Shown here in pieces: positions 10,601 to 18,986 of a DNA stretch of 64,000 nucleotides; the stretch's first letter is position 1; each line of letters opens with the position of its first letter. The stretch spans positions 18,972 to 82,971 of IMG/VR virus record IMGVR_UViG_3300046004_000818; one strand, written 5' to 3'. The translations under genes and the position numbers were made by a program. The notes beneath the pieces were generated by a model. The model saw nothing but the letters and a program-made list of their open reading frames with translations, ran no database searches and was not told the DNA's origin. The stretch is from a virus.

Positions 10601-11305
10601 GCTTACTCTAAACTGCTGGCTAGTGGTGCAAGCATAACTCAGAGAGCCTTGAACTTCGACGGTTCAGTAGCTCAAGCTACAGCACTGTCTAGCTCTATGC
10701 AGTCTATGTTCTCTGCCTCCTTGGAACTGGTCACCCAGATCAAGGAGCAGGCTCTGGTTGCTAGTGAAACCTTTGCTGCTTCTCGCGCCACTGTGTTACT
10801 AGATACCTTGAGCATAGACCAGAAGTATGCTTACTGGGATTCCAAGTGGAACACAGACATGGAGGCGCTAAAGACTGCTATAGATCCAGTAGACATTAAG
10901 CTGTTAGCTGCTGATGTTAACAAGTCTATCATGAGTGGTTGGGCCTTGCTAACTGCAGAACAGAAGCTGGGCAGTCGTGCAGAGTTTGATAAACTACTGG
11001 CTGATGCTAATACCTTGGTGGCTGATCGGTACGATACTGCAGAAGGTAGTGTAGACACATCAACTAATGAGGCACTTGTAAGCACACTAAGCTCTGTTCT
11101 TGCAGATGATGCTGCAGCACGTAAAGCTACTAACGCTCAGTTGGCTGAGATACTTCGGATAGGTACCTCTGCTATCGTAGAAGCTGCTGCTGTTCTTCGG
11201 GATGCGGCTGCTAAGCCTAAGCAAGTTGAGGTCACAGTGACTACACAGAGAGCAGCAACAAGTGAGGTAACCTATACTGGTTATGATTTTGGAGGTAATG
11301 GCTAA
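4694..11305 (+). CDS. Tail tape measure protein
   Basis: The 2203-residue product sets tail length. ATG 4694 is chosen over an upstream in-frame TTG because GGAG lies nine bases before it. Residues about 216-435 are ten 22-residue repeats (AQALIYDKARDAQIAKSYET type). Residues about 510-700 match the TP901-type tape measure core (KVGAEFEQSLFVIKELAGNS, then GLSDSMLELSKTGVYGPLQM). Hydrophobic stretches follow near 900-970 and 1590-1660, and long Ala/Lys/Glu coiled-coil segments fill the middle. It directly follows the frameshifted chaperone, as expected. At the usual 0.15 nm per residue the tail would be about 330 nm. Confidence 0.95.
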   Translation: MSDNIGLQLDPPKGVTETITALTELVTAVNGAEKKLNNNTNFGKLGIEEALAKLPKSLGAVATALKAAMYSVNQVLTGGNAETVDIVRSVNRAIQQVFEQRLAVVGTMTDREIASWRKYGVSINGLQKAQLADNKANVAALVAARSEFVAIATAADSRMNAGGLTYDKARDTAEANAYKNRLAQALIFDKSREAAMVAAAANFQNIATASNEKMLSQAMIFDKARDAQLARSYDTQLAQALVYDRARDAQMAKSYETQLSQALLFDKARDAQIAKSYEDKLAQALLYDKARDAQVAKSYETQLAQALTYDRARDAQIAKAYETKLAQALIYDKVRDAQIAKSYETQLAQAMIFDKARDAQIAKSYETRLTQALAFDKARDAQLAKSYETQLAQALIYDKARDAQIAKSYETRAAQALAYDKARDAQIAKSYETRMAKELAAIKMQEELDKLSYEKRLAFMAKFNAAVANGKAFGGINFTSMEAAISGISRGFGGIATTIAHLIPFVTAFVTAATTLKTLKVGAEFEQSLFVIKELAGNSTEEVKGLSDSMLELSKTGVYGPLQMAKGLEILTLAGLNAKDAFTALQPTLNFSLAGGVNLDAAASTLVAVATAYGYSAEAFSTVGDMIAKTAADSMASVQGLTESFKAASVVAQLYGVSLEDTSYMLKSLAQIGIQGSAAGTSVRNFYTEITKQSGKAFETLKKLKVEIYDTEGLKSTLEIFKELALSMDNLDKRSKQAAMAALTNERGGKTGIGVMETARTDIIKELNKQEREHNQLTGENITLTTTATLSLKQLSDGYDSLIAKQKKFAKEAAGFTFLAALENQLTTMGSYKGLLASLEGDFARAFGVASDSVFLLSVELRKALNSDEFNAALQTLTGALIGMATSFAKAVSYINTNTTETVAAVAILGTVFTAVGIASNAAAIGIDLATISLTGVSLAIEGTTVQLGVMNTVFALGPGKILLLIASIGLLVYEIGKIAGAWVDAESARDKALRKEKEATETSIAALRAKADQTKSSMEAELERLTKSNQLRSEGATQHEADQKLFGEAAKSRIEQLHKENLSLIAKRSLLEEIQLLETNHMTVDAGGNTTAAKSVAEIAFEVSARQAKAIAAETAAYQAEITAVDALVEKLRLAYVEKARLDKVKPKPQGPDSADFPSGGRFGGGGKGKPDGTKSELESLIASIEKFNSVSDAMAESSKKATEAQTFEAGSMATLHKITNNYTGDKAKLVEVENSIAAAAERRKAIQADNSGASYIASLQNLNNELDKQVETHAKLTAAEKIAEASKKGLQEGTIALTYWEKVYAEALMDRAKALEKLRGLEAQAAKAGGELKTATSNAKVYMDTLKQQLQAETELEAARDAAIQKGPQFVARLEAETAARSKNAGSIVKLTEKIDALKLKERELKAEKGVLSPEDLKTLKEAEDQLSEMTTDLDEIIKKAGELAEKKWLTIDRDRIAGDLAGAVMTGLTTGGQEGARALRDILVKEFITNPIQVWIKATISEIMGGSSTGNGLTNSSGGSLTGFKSVDSILGAANKMADTYLHGASKSLGGFATSSIGESLGLSSRAEDMMGNTMGNSLTTAGELFQAMPIGGMITAYTKGGASGFLQGAANIGISGAVTGGLAAASAGTGVAAGAMSGAGAALSAVPGWGWAIMAGLAILGNKGEYVKSTGASEQTFAQDGTSTIAAQSGDHPFGGGLNAGAEANASADKITTGMYNTYTDVAKALGIGVKDVKFSYGQNNSDGGKTSIGGGSYTSMEFKTSDEAIKLEASRAVLAALKDSDLPTYLSGMFDNIDLSALSQVDADRLMQDAKGFKAIADAADSLPFNSLTKASHATLVALTAASGGLDKLTSNLTSYYANYYTDAERNAKSTNSLGDEFKKLGLEMPKTKQAFRELVEAQDLTTESGRKAAAGLYTLNDVFAKTVVDTGQLALDAAIKAAEAATESMDITRVTASVLPATVREYTAYSKLLASGASITQRALNFDGSVAQATALSSSMQSMFSASLELVTQIKEQALVASETFAASRATVLLDTLSIDQKYAYWDSKWNTDMEALKTAIDPVDIKLLAADVNKSIMSGWALLTAEQKLGSRAEFDKLLADANTLVADRYDTAEGSVDTSTNEALVSTLSSVLADDAAARKATNAQLAEILRIGTSAIVEAAAVLRDAAAKPKQVEVTVTTQRAATSEVTYTGYDFGGNG
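5339..5998 (+). repeat. Ten tandem 66-bp repeats inside the tape measure gene
   Basis: Each unit encodes 22 residues made of two 11-residue halves that both begin with Ala-Gln (AQALIYDKARD and AQIAKSYETQL). An 11-residue period fits a hendecad coiled coil. Codons vary between copies (for example KSYETQL, KAYETKL, RSYDTQL), so the array is under protein-level selection and not a recent expansion. Two degenerate copies precede it. Confidence 0.95.
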
Positions 11306-11823
11306 TGAGAGTGCTAACGTCAGGGCTTATAGCAGAGCTAGGCTTGATAATCACTAGACCGGGGTACTTGGTCAGTATCGGCTTCGATACGACCTTGTAT
11401 ATGTCCAGCCTAGGGACAGTTACTTGGGACGGACATACGTGGATAGCTGATGACATAAAGGTAGAAGCCTTGGTTAGAGAGCAGAGTGTGGTTAAGTCAG
11501 CCCAGATAAGTATAGGTAACCTGGAGAGTACCTATACTTCACTGATACTTAATCAGGGTATCTCTGATAAACCTGTATCCATCTATTCTGTCTACGCAGG
11601 GGCACCGACTGAAACAGTTCTTGAGTTTAGCGGGGTTGGTGATTCAGCAGAGATTGGTGATAGAATCGTACTCAATCTTATCGGGGAAGCTACCCAAAAT
11701 AGTTTCGCACCTCGTAGAAGAATTGGCCCTGCTGTAGGTATCAATCAAATATTACCAGCAAATACTGTAATTGATCTAGGTGGTTTAGGTTTACCGTACA
11801 TACTTGAGAAGTACTCAATCTAA
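11305..11823 (+). CDS. Distal or minor tail protein (DUF2163-like impression)
   Basis: A 172-residue protein translated from an ATG that shares one base with the tape measure stop. It has the early VTWDGHTWIADDI segment and beta-rich pattern of minor tail proteins found between the tape measure and the tip protein. It probably builds the distal tail ring or hub collar. The family name is tentative. Confidence 0.65.
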   Translation: MRVLTSGLIAELGLIITRPGYLVSIGFDTTLYMSSLGTVTWDGHTWIADDIKVEALVREQSVVKSAQISIGNLESTYTSLILNQGISDKPVSIYSVYAGAPTETVLEFSGVGDSAEIGDRIVLNLIGEATQNSFAPRRRIGPAVGINQILPANTVIDLGGLGLPYILEKYSI

Positions 11824-12146
11824 TGGCTTACCCTACACTCAACATATCCTACGGGGCTACTCAAGACCTGCAAACGGATAGGCAGATAGAACGAGCTACC
11901 AACGGCTCCGTTCGTGGACGGATATTCTATACAGCGCCTAAATCTGTTTTCAGGTTTAACCATGAGTTCTTGACTCCTGCACAGCTAACGACATTTAAGG
12001 CATTCCATTTAGCCAACCTAACCTCTAGCTTCTCTTTTCTCTGGCCTGAGGGGGCAGTTACATATACCTGCATATTTGGCTCAGAGCCAAAGTATACGCC
12101 CACAGCATATGGTGCGCTGGTTAGTGTAGAACTATTGGAGATATAG
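11823..12146 (+). CDS. Minor tail protein
   Basis: A 107-residue beta-rich protein (RGRIFYTAPKSVFRFNHEFL) overlapping both neighbours by one base, so it is co-translated with the tail tip genes. Size and position match small baseplate or tip adaptor proteins between the tape measure and the central tip protein. No motif decides a more exact role. Confidence 0.6.
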   Translation: MAYPTLNISYGATQDLQTDRQIERATNGSVRGRIFYTAPKSVFRFNHEFLTPAQLTTFKAFHLANLTSSFSFLWPEGAVTYTCIFGSEPKYTPTAYGALVSVELLEI

Positions 12147-15100
12147 TGGCAAGCTTATTCGGATTCCCTCCCTTGGTTTGGCAGGTGCCAGTAACACCTT
12201 CGTCTACGCTCAACGCTTCTGCTACTCCTACCGCAGAAGCTAACATGCAAGTTGCTGCATCTTATGCACCTATCCGTGTGATATACGGAACTGTAAGGCT
12301 TGGTGCACAAGTTGTCAATGTAGTTGATTACGGTGGTTACTGGTATGTACAGGTGGTGTGGGGTGAAGGTCCAATCACAGCTATCAGTGCTGTGATGTTC
12401 AACGATGCAGACCCCAACGATCCAGCTAAGGGTGCGACCTGTGTGGTAACTAACTACTCAGGCACCTCTGGTCAGTTGGTTAATGCTGATCTAGTGGCGG
12501 CCTTCGCTGCTAAGGGTGTTGTATATACAGACACTCTTCCCGATATTGCCTACAGTGTATTGCGTATATCCAAGGCTGGTACCAGTGGGATGCCTACTGT
12601 TACGGCCTTGATCCAAGGTCGTGCAGTCTATGATCCTCGCACTACACTCACAGCTTACAGTGACAACCCTGCTTTGATCGTTGCAGACTTCGTTACCAAT
12701 AGCGTCTATGGTATGGGACTTACTGTAGATTGGCCCAGTGTCACTACAGTTGCAAATCTATGCGATGCTATAGTTGGCAGTGAAAAGCGTCGTAGGTTGA
12801 GCCTAGCCTTGGACACCGTTCAGCCTGTGTCTACGTGGCTGGATACTCTGGCTACCTATGCAGGTTGCTGGGCCTTGAAAGAGGGTACGAAAGTCACCTT
12901 GATACCAGATTCGACAGTTGGAGTTAGCCGTACCTACGCTCACGCTTCAGGCCAGATAGCTAAACTGACAGCGTTGAAGCAACGAGGCATAGCTGCTATG
13001 CCTACAGCTATAGAGATAAGGTATACAGACACCACTGCCATACCTTGGAAGGACGCTTCCCAATGGGCTTATTTGCCCGGTGTGCTGGCTGGCACCTATC
13101 CGCGCCGCGAGTCGCAGATTGCCTTGCCGGGGATACAGTCCCCTTCCCAAGCGTATCGGGAGGCTGTAGAGCGTTTGAACAAGCTGACAAACGCTGATCT
13201 ATCGTGTACGTTAGAGGTATTTGATGAGTCCCTTGACTTACAGCCCGGTGATAGAGTGCAGGTTACACACCCTATAGGTCTGACTGCTAAAGATTTCAGG
13301 GTACAGCGTGTAACTTCTAACTATGGCAGACACAAGCTAGACCTACTTGAGTATGACCCAAGTGTGTACTCTAACGCCATAGTGGTTGGTTCGTCTACAC
13401 CTAATACGCTACTACCTGATCCGATGATCCCCCCAACTGCCATCACAGGCTTGGCGGCGGTAGAGACTATCTACAAGGCTGGTGACGGTACTGTGTCTTC
13501 CAGACTTAGTATTGCTTGGGATACTTTGTCAGACATTTGGCAGATACGCTACAGTGTCACTCTTTACCGTATGGATGATGCCATAGGCGGTGGGCTGCTT
13601 AAGGTAATCAATGGTTATAGTGATGTTAACAGCTTCGTGTTTGCACCACTTGAAGATAACTACTATTACCGTGTAGAAGTAATAGCTGAACGTGTGCGTA
13701 CAGGTGTGCAAAGTGCTGTGGCTACCACAGTCGTGCAAGCACTTGGTAAGCTATTGCCGCCAGCCAATGTTACTGGATTTACAGCTACAGCAGGTAAGTC
13801 TGGACTGGTACTGAACTGGTCCCCTGTGGTTGACATAGACATGAAGGGGTATCGTCTTAAATCTGGTTCGTGGGCAGGTACTACGCTATATGATGTAACA
13901 TCTACATCCGTAAACCTTGGTTATGTGGTGGCAGGAACTACTAACTACTATATCAAGGCCCTTGATTTTTCGGGTAACGAGTCTACAGCTACTGCAACTG
14001 TAAGCAGTACAATCACTGCACCAGTTGCAGTAACTGGGCTTAGCTCTACTGTAGATACAGCTACTGTCTTGCTTACATGGAACCCTAGTAGTGCTATCTG
14101 GCCTATTGATCGCTATGAGGTTAGGTATGGTACATCGTGGGCAGCAGGTACTACTGTAGCCACACTCAATGATACTAACTGCAGGGTATCAGCATCTTGG
14201 GCAGGTTCGAGTAGGACATTCTGGGTTAGTGCTTATGACGCAGCAGGTAATATCTCCACAGCATCCAGCCGTGCTGTAGCTCTCACAAAGTACTCTCCGG
14301 TTACTACACTCGGAGTCACCCTTCTAGGTGCAGACTTAAAACTAACATGGTCAGCAGCTACTGGTGGCAGTCTAATGTTAGATTGCTACGAGATTCGGGT
14401 CGGCTCCACGTTCGCTGGAGCAGAACTTCTTGGTACGTCGTCCACAACGGCGTTCACAATCCCTTACCGCTGGAGTGCCAATCAAACATTTTGGATAGCC
14501 CCCAGAGATATGCTTGGTAATAATAGTTCTGGTACTGAGGCTAGTTCAGTCTTTAACTACAGTCTGCCAGCCGCACCAGCAGTAGCCTCTAAACTTATAG
14601 GTGTAAAAGCTGAACTGACTTGGACTACCCCAAGTGCTATTTTGCCTGTAGCAAAATACTCTGTTCGCTATGGCGCGTCATGGGCAGCAGGCGCTGCCAC
14701 TGAAGTCTTAGTAGCAGTCACCAGTCTACGTGTAGCTATTGACTGGGTTCCTGGCACTAGAACATACTATGTAGCCGCTATAGATGTGAATGGTAATGTT
14801 GGAACAGCGTCTGTCGGTACTGGTATTCTTCTTAACGCACCATACGCACCTACGATTGACACCGTGGCCTCATCTGTAGGAGGTGTGCTACTTGACCAAT
14901 ATCGTTTGGCTTGGGATGTGATAACCCCAGATACTACACAAGTACCTATAGATTACTACGTTATAGGTTATGATGCTGTTACCTTAGACAGGACGTTTAG
15001 TTCTACCTATATGGCTACGGCTGATTGGTCAGGGACCAGAACCTTCTGGGTGAAAGCTGTGGATGTGCTCGGTAACATTGGTCCTGACAGCAGCCAGACT

Positions 15101-16309
15101 TTAACCATTAACATACCTACTGCACCTAGCATAACCTCACAGGTTATTGACAACAATGTTCTGCTGTACTGGGCAGGTAGTACAGCTACATTGCCCATAG
15201 CCACTTACGAACTTCGTAAGGGTGCTTCATGGGCTGGCGGTAGTTTGATAGGACAGAAGTCTGGGGGATTTACGACTGTGCTTGAGACAGCAGCAGGAAC
15301 CTATACCTATTGGGTAGCTGCTATAGACTCTGCTGGAAATGTCGGTACTCCTTCTAGTCTGGTAGTCAGCGTATCGCAGCCTCCTGACTACATACTGAAT
15401 ACTGAATGGACTTCAAACTTTGGAGGCACCAAGGTAAATGCTACCGTTGATACTGACGGAAGTTATCTATTTGGAGTAGATACTACAGAGACATGGCAGA
15501 GTCACTTCACTTCCAGAACTTGGGCTGGCCCCAATGATCAGGTAACAGATAGTACGCATGGTGGACCCTTCCCCTACTACATACAGCCGGGATTGCAGCC
15601 AGCAAGCTACACTGAAACTTTCAACTATGGAGCCATCCTGCCGGGTACAAAGGTAACAGTACTGACTGCTGGTGCAGCAGTCTCTGGAACTCCTGTGGTA
15701 AGTATAACCATATCTACAAGCCCTGACAGTACGACTTGGACTGATTACCCCGGTCTGTCATCTGTGTATGCTACAAACTTCCAGTATGTCAAGGTAGCCT
15801 TAACCTTCACAGGCGGCATATACGATCTTAGCTTGCTGCGGGTTACGTTGGACTCCAAGATCAAGAATGCCGCAGGTTCAAAGGCTTGCTTGTCTACAGA
15901 TATACTAGGTACAGCTATAAATTTTAATGTGGAGTTTGTAGATGTTAGCGCCATTAACATAACTCCGTTAAGTACAACTGCGGTTACCGCTATGTACGAC
16001 TACCTAGACGCTTATGTTGCTGGCACATACTCAGTGGTATCCAATGTCTGCACAGTTACTACAGGTAGTGTTCACGGACTTGTAGTTGGGCAGAATGTAA
16101 AGCTTACAACTTCGACAGGTACTGGTATCAGTGCAGTCTACACAGTGGTTACCAGACCAAGCAGCACTCAGTTCACTGTGGCAATGACAACTGCAAACAC
16201 TTCAGGAAATTTAACCACATACGCCCAAGGTTTCAGAGTATACTTGTTCGACGCTGCTGGCACCACAAGGCTCTCTAAGACCGTTTCGTGGGCTGTCCGA
16301 GGATACTAA
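12146..16309 (+). CDS. Central tail tip protein (gpJ-like) with repeated Fn3-like modules
   Basis: Translation starts at a GTG overlapping the previous stop, with GGAG six bases upstream. The N-terminal 400 residues carry the tip-attachment pattern (ASYAPIRVIYGTVRLGAQVV, later WGEGPITAISAVMFNDADP) of the gpJ/phage tail protein superfamily. Residues about 430-1080 hold seven modules of roughly 90 residues that end in a recurring FWVxAxDxxGN signature, like fibronectin type III domains. The C-terminal 300 residues are a separate beta-rich region likely exposed at the tip. It forms the central fibre that contacts the host. Confidence 0.88.
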   Translation: MASLFGFPPLVWQVPVTPSSTLNASATPTAEANMQVAASYAPIRVIYGTVRLGAQVVNVVDYGGYWYVQVVWGEGPITAISAVMFNDADPNDPAKGATCVVTNYSGTSGQLVNADLVAAFAAKGVVYTDTLPDIAYSVLRISKAGTSGMPTVTALIQGRAVYDPRTTLTAYSDNPALIVADFVTNSVYGMGLTVDWPSVTTVANLCDAIVGSEKRRRLSLALDTVQPVSTWLDTLATYAGCWALKEGTKVTLIPDSTVGVSRTYAHASGQIAKLTALKQRGIAAMPTAIEIRYTDTTAIPWKDASQWAYLPGVLAGTYPRRESQIALPGIQSPSQAYREAVERLNKLTNADLSCTLEVFDESLDLQPGDRVQVTHPIGLTAKDFRVQRVTSNYGRHKLDLLEYDPSVYSNAIVVGSSTPNTLLPDPMIPPTAITGLAAVETIYKAGDGTVSSRLSIAWDTLSDIWQIRYSVTLYRMDDAIGGGLLKVINGYSDVNSFVFAPLEDNYYYRVEVIAERVRTGVQSAVATTVVQALGKLLPPANVTGFTATAGKSGLVLNWSPVVDIDMKGYRLKSGSWAGTTLYDVTSTSVNLGYVVAGTTNYYIKALDFSGNESTATATVSSTITAPVAVTGLSSTVDTATVLLTWNPSSAIWPIDRYEVRYGTSWAAGTTVATLNDTNCRVSASWAGSSRTFWVSAYDAAGNISTASSRAVALTKYSPVTTLGVTLLGADLKLTWSAATGGSLMLDCYEIRVGSTFAGAELLGTSSTTAFTIPYRWSANQTFWIAPRDMLGNNSSGTEASSVFNYSLPAAPAVASKLIGVKAELTWTTPSAILPVAKYSVRYGASWAAGAATEVLVAVTSLRVAIDWVPGTRTYYVAAIDVNGNVGTASVGTGILLNAPYAPTIDTVASSVGGVLLDQYRLAWDVITPDTTQVPIDYYVIGYDAVTLDRTFSSTYMATADWSGTRTFWVKAVDVLGNIGPDSSQTLTINIPTAPSITSQVIDNNVLLYWAGSTATLPIATYELRKGASWAGGSLIGQKSGGFTTVLETAAGTYTYWVAAIDSAGNVGTPSSLVVSVSQPPDYILNTEWTSNFGGTKVNATVDTDGSYLFGVDTTETWQSHFTSRTWAGPNDQVTDSTHGGPFPYYIQPGLQPASYTETFNYGAILPGTKVTVLTAGAAVSGTPVVSITISTSPDSTTWTDYPGLSSVYATNFQYVKVALTFTGGIYDLSLLRVTLDSKIKNAAGSKACLSTDILGTAINFNVEFVDVSAINITPLSTTAVTAMYDYLDAYVAGTYSVVSNVCTVTTGSVHGLVVGQNVKLTTSTGTGISAVYTVVTRPSSTQFTVAMTTANTSGNLTTYAQGFRVYLFDAAGTTRLSKTVSWAVRGY

Positions 16310-17440
16310 ATGTCTGACCACTCTCTTCCTACACTAGCCTCAACGTATGCTAACTTCCTATCCCAATTAGGGAGTAGGCTTGATGACTCTGTTAAACAAA
16401 GTCGTTCAGACACTGTAACGCTTACTAACCCTCCCGTAGGTACTGTTCGCTGGAACACAGCCACTTCCAAATGGGAGCATAACACAGGTACTGTTGGTGT
16501 GCCTGTCTGGTCTGCGTTAACTACTACCTACGGTATCAACGTAGCTACTGCTAACGCTTGGGCAACTGGTAGAACCATAGCCACTACTGGTGATGCTACT
16601 GGTACCAGTGCAGCCTTCACTGGGGCAGCCAACCTCAGTTTCGCTCTCACACTTGCCACGGTAAATGCCAATGTAGGAGCCTTCGGCTCTGTCACTTCTG
16701 TGCCTGTCATCACTGTGAATGCTAAAGGTCTGGTGACTGCGGTAAGCACAGCAACACTTGGCAATATAGCTACACAAGCTGCAAGCTCTGTAGCAATCAC
16801 TGGCGGTAGTATTACCAACGTCACCCACGGCACAGGAAACACTTGGAGTGGTACAGCCATACCTATCACCTATGGTGGTACAGGTGGTAGCACAGCTACT
16901 GGTACAGGCTCTGTAGTGCTTGCTACAAGTCCTACACTTGTAACTCCACTACTCGGCACACCCACTTCCGGTAACTTCTCAACTGGTACATTCACTTGGC
17001 CTACGTTCAATCAGAACACAACTGGTAGCAGCGCAAGCTGTACTGGTAATGCTGCCACTGCCTACGGCAAGGCTGAAGGAGCCCTGAGTGTACTTTACGC
17101 AGCTACATCAGGAACTGCTGGCAATATCACAGGTGTAGCTGCTATCGCCAATGGTGGCAGCGGTGCTGCTTCTGGTAAATTGACTGCTACTATTAGTACA
17201 AACACTGCCGCAGTCAATGGTACTACATACACATTCGCTGGTGTATGCGTCTTGACCCTAGCAGCAAGTCCTACTGTAGGTAATTGGGTCGGATTTAGCA
17301 ACCCTACTACAGCTACTGGTGCTAGTATTGATCCTAATGGGAAGAAGATCATGAACACAACAGGTGTTATGTATCTGGACATAACAGCTGGTAGTACACT
17401 TGTTTATAGTGGTGCAACTTATGGGTGGGTCTTAATATGA
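16310..17440 (+). CDS. Tail fibre protein
   Basis: A 376-residue protein starting right after the tip protein gene. It has the common fibre signature GSVTSVPVITVNAKGLVTAV near residue 125 and is rich in Gly, Ala, Ser and Thr. A short helical N-terminus (YANFLSQLGSRLDDSVKQS) may attach to the tip. It probably trimerises as a side or terminal fibre. Confidence 0.8.
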   Translation: MSDHSLPTLASTYANFLSQLGSRLDDSVKQSRSDTVTLTNPPVGTVRWNTATSKWEHNTGTVGVPVWSALTTTYGINVATANAWATGRTIATTGDATGTSAAFTGAANLSFALTLATVNANVGAFGSVTSVPVITVNAKGLVTAVSTATLGNIATQAASSVAITGGSITNVTHGTGNTWSGTAIPITYGGTGGSTATGTGSVVLATSPTLVTPLLGTPTSGNFSTGTFTWPTFNQNTTGSSASCTGNAATAYGKAEGALSVLYAATSGTAGNITGVAAIANGGSGAASGKLTATISTNTAAVNGTTYTFAGVCVLTLAASPTVGNWVGFSNPTTATGASIDPNGKKIMNTTGVMYLDITAGSTLVYSGATYGWVLI

Positions 17441-18489
17441 GTAATTTATCAGATTTCCTTGGTGGAAATAGTGTAATCAAGGGTTACACTGAGTCAGCCA
17501 TCATCAGTACATCACAGATAGTGACAGTACCTGCTGGTACAAAGCGTATTGAGGCTTTGCTATGTGGTGGTGGCGGTGCTGGTGGTTATAATGGTGGTGG
17601 CTTTGGTGGCTTACAGGTGTACGCTATACCTGTAACTGGGTCATCATTAGATGTAGTTATCGGTGCTGGCGGTAGTGGTAGTACTACCACTAGTGTTGGT
17701 AACCGTGGAGGTACCACTAAAGTATCCTCTAACGGTATTACTTACGCTGCTGTAGGGGGTGGCGGTGGTGGTTCATCCAGCAATGTGCTGAGTTCTGCCG
17801 ATGGCAAGTTTGGAGGTAGTGGTGGCGGGTGTTCTTCATACACAAATGCAGGTTGCTCAGGGAGCAGTGGGGGTGCACCATTCAACCCACAGCTATTTTT
17901 GTTCAACCCCTTGGATTTGATAGACTATAATCCAAATCTGTATAGTGGGGTACAGGCAAACTCCACAATCACTATGTGGAGTACTAACGCCTTCGCTTCT
18001 CGCCCTCCAGGGAGTCCAGCACTGACTAACCTTACTGCTGGGTATGAGACAGGAGTCCACCCAAGTTCTTGTGGTATGGGGTATGGCGGTGGAGGGGGTA
18101 TTGGTGGCACTACCAGTGGTAATTTTGTAAACTACCCCCCTGCCCAAGGAGGTGGTAGCGGCCATAGTGTCTATTATGCCTCTCTTCCCGGCAGTCTTGG
18201 TGGGGGTGGTGCATATGGTTACACGGGAGCTACTGCTGGTGCAGGAGGTAGTCTTACATCTATCATTGTGTGGGGACTTACAGGTCATGCTGGTGGTGCC
18301 GGTGGTACAGGATTCGCGTCTGCTGGTGGCGGTGGCGGTGGTGGTATGCTTGGAGTAGGTACTGCTGGTGTGTCAGCTAGTAATGGTGCTGGCGGTGCTG
18401 GCGGTGCTGGAGGCGGCGGCGGAGGTGGCGGTGCCACCTCTAACGCATCAGGCGGCAATGGCTTCGCACGTTTCCGTTTCTATTATTAA
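17437..18489 (+). CDS. Glycine-rich probable receptor-binding tail protein
   Basis: The start at 17437 overlaps the fibre stop (ATGA). The 350-residue product contains many poly-Gly tracts (GGGGAGG, GGGGGG) separated by short Ser/Ala segments, with little else after residue 45. Gly-rich regions of this kind form polyglycine II helix bundles in some phage adhesins such as Salmonella phage S16 gp38, and follow the fibre gene as here. Residues about 145-210 are less Gly-rich and may be a separate host-contact loop. Adhesin function is inferred from composition and position. Confidence 0.7.
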   Translation: MSNLSDFLGGNSVIKGYTESAIISTSQIVTVPAGTKRIEALLCGGGGAGGYNGGGFGGLQVYAIPVTGSSLDVVIGAGGSGSTTTSVGNRGGTTKVSSNGITYAAVGGGGGGSSSNVLSSADGKFGGSGGGCSSYTNAGCSGSSGGAPFNPQLFLFNPLDLIDYNPNLYSGVQANSTITMWSTNAFASRPPGSPALTNLTAGYETGVHPSSCGMGYGGGGGIGGTTSGNFVNYPPAQGGGSGHSVYYASLPGSLGGGGAYGYTGATAGAGGSLTSIIVWGLTGHAGGAGGTGFASAGGGGGGGMLGVGTAGVSASNGAGGAGGAGGGGGGGGATSNASGGNGFARFRFYY

Positions 18490-18497
18490 GGACTGAT

Positions 18498-18986
18498 ATG
18501 CCAAACTATTTTGTAATTGTTGACGGTAAGGTGGATAACGTAGCTGTAGCAGATGCTCCACTAGACGCTAGTTGGGTACTGTCTGATGGTATCCACGGTG
18601 TAGGTTGTCTCTATAACAACGGTGTACTCAGTCGCCCACCTGAGCCTGAAGCCCTTCCAGAAGTTCCCAAACCCTACTTGCACTTCATTGATCTAGGCCC
18701 ATTCAATGATCGCTTTGGTGCTAAAAAGTTAGCTGTTTTAATGTCTTCTGACGCTATCGTGAAGGCATTTAACAGTGACAAATCTGACCGTCGCTGGATC
18801 GACCTTGAACGCCTTGATGTACGTGCTGCTGTGTTCTACATGGCTGGTGTGCCTTTGACTGTCGCCCCCGGCCAAACTGTAACTATGGCCTCTCCTATAC
18901 TTACAGTGGAAGAGGCTACTGCCATCATGGACACTCCAGTATCTTCGGCAGAGCAGCTTGGACTTGTAAAGGCGTACTTCTCATGA
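18498..18986 (+). CDS. Possible tail fibre assembly or accessory protein
   Basis: A 162-residue protein that begins YFVIVDGKVDNVAVAD, a pattern seen in small phage proteins encoded after fibres. Its C-terminal half is helical (MSSDAIVKAFNSDKSD). It overlaps the next gene by four bases. Fibre assembly chaperone is the likeliest role from position, but no diagnostic domain is visible. Confidence 0.45.
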   Translation: MPNYFVIVDGKVDNVAVADAPLDASWVLSDGIHGVGCLYNNGVLSRPPEPEALPEVPKPYLHFIDLGPFNDRFGAKKLAVLMSSDAIVKAFNSDKSDRRWIDLERLDVRAAVFYMAGVPLTVAPGQTVTMASPILTVEEATAIMDTPVSSAEQLGLVKAYFS

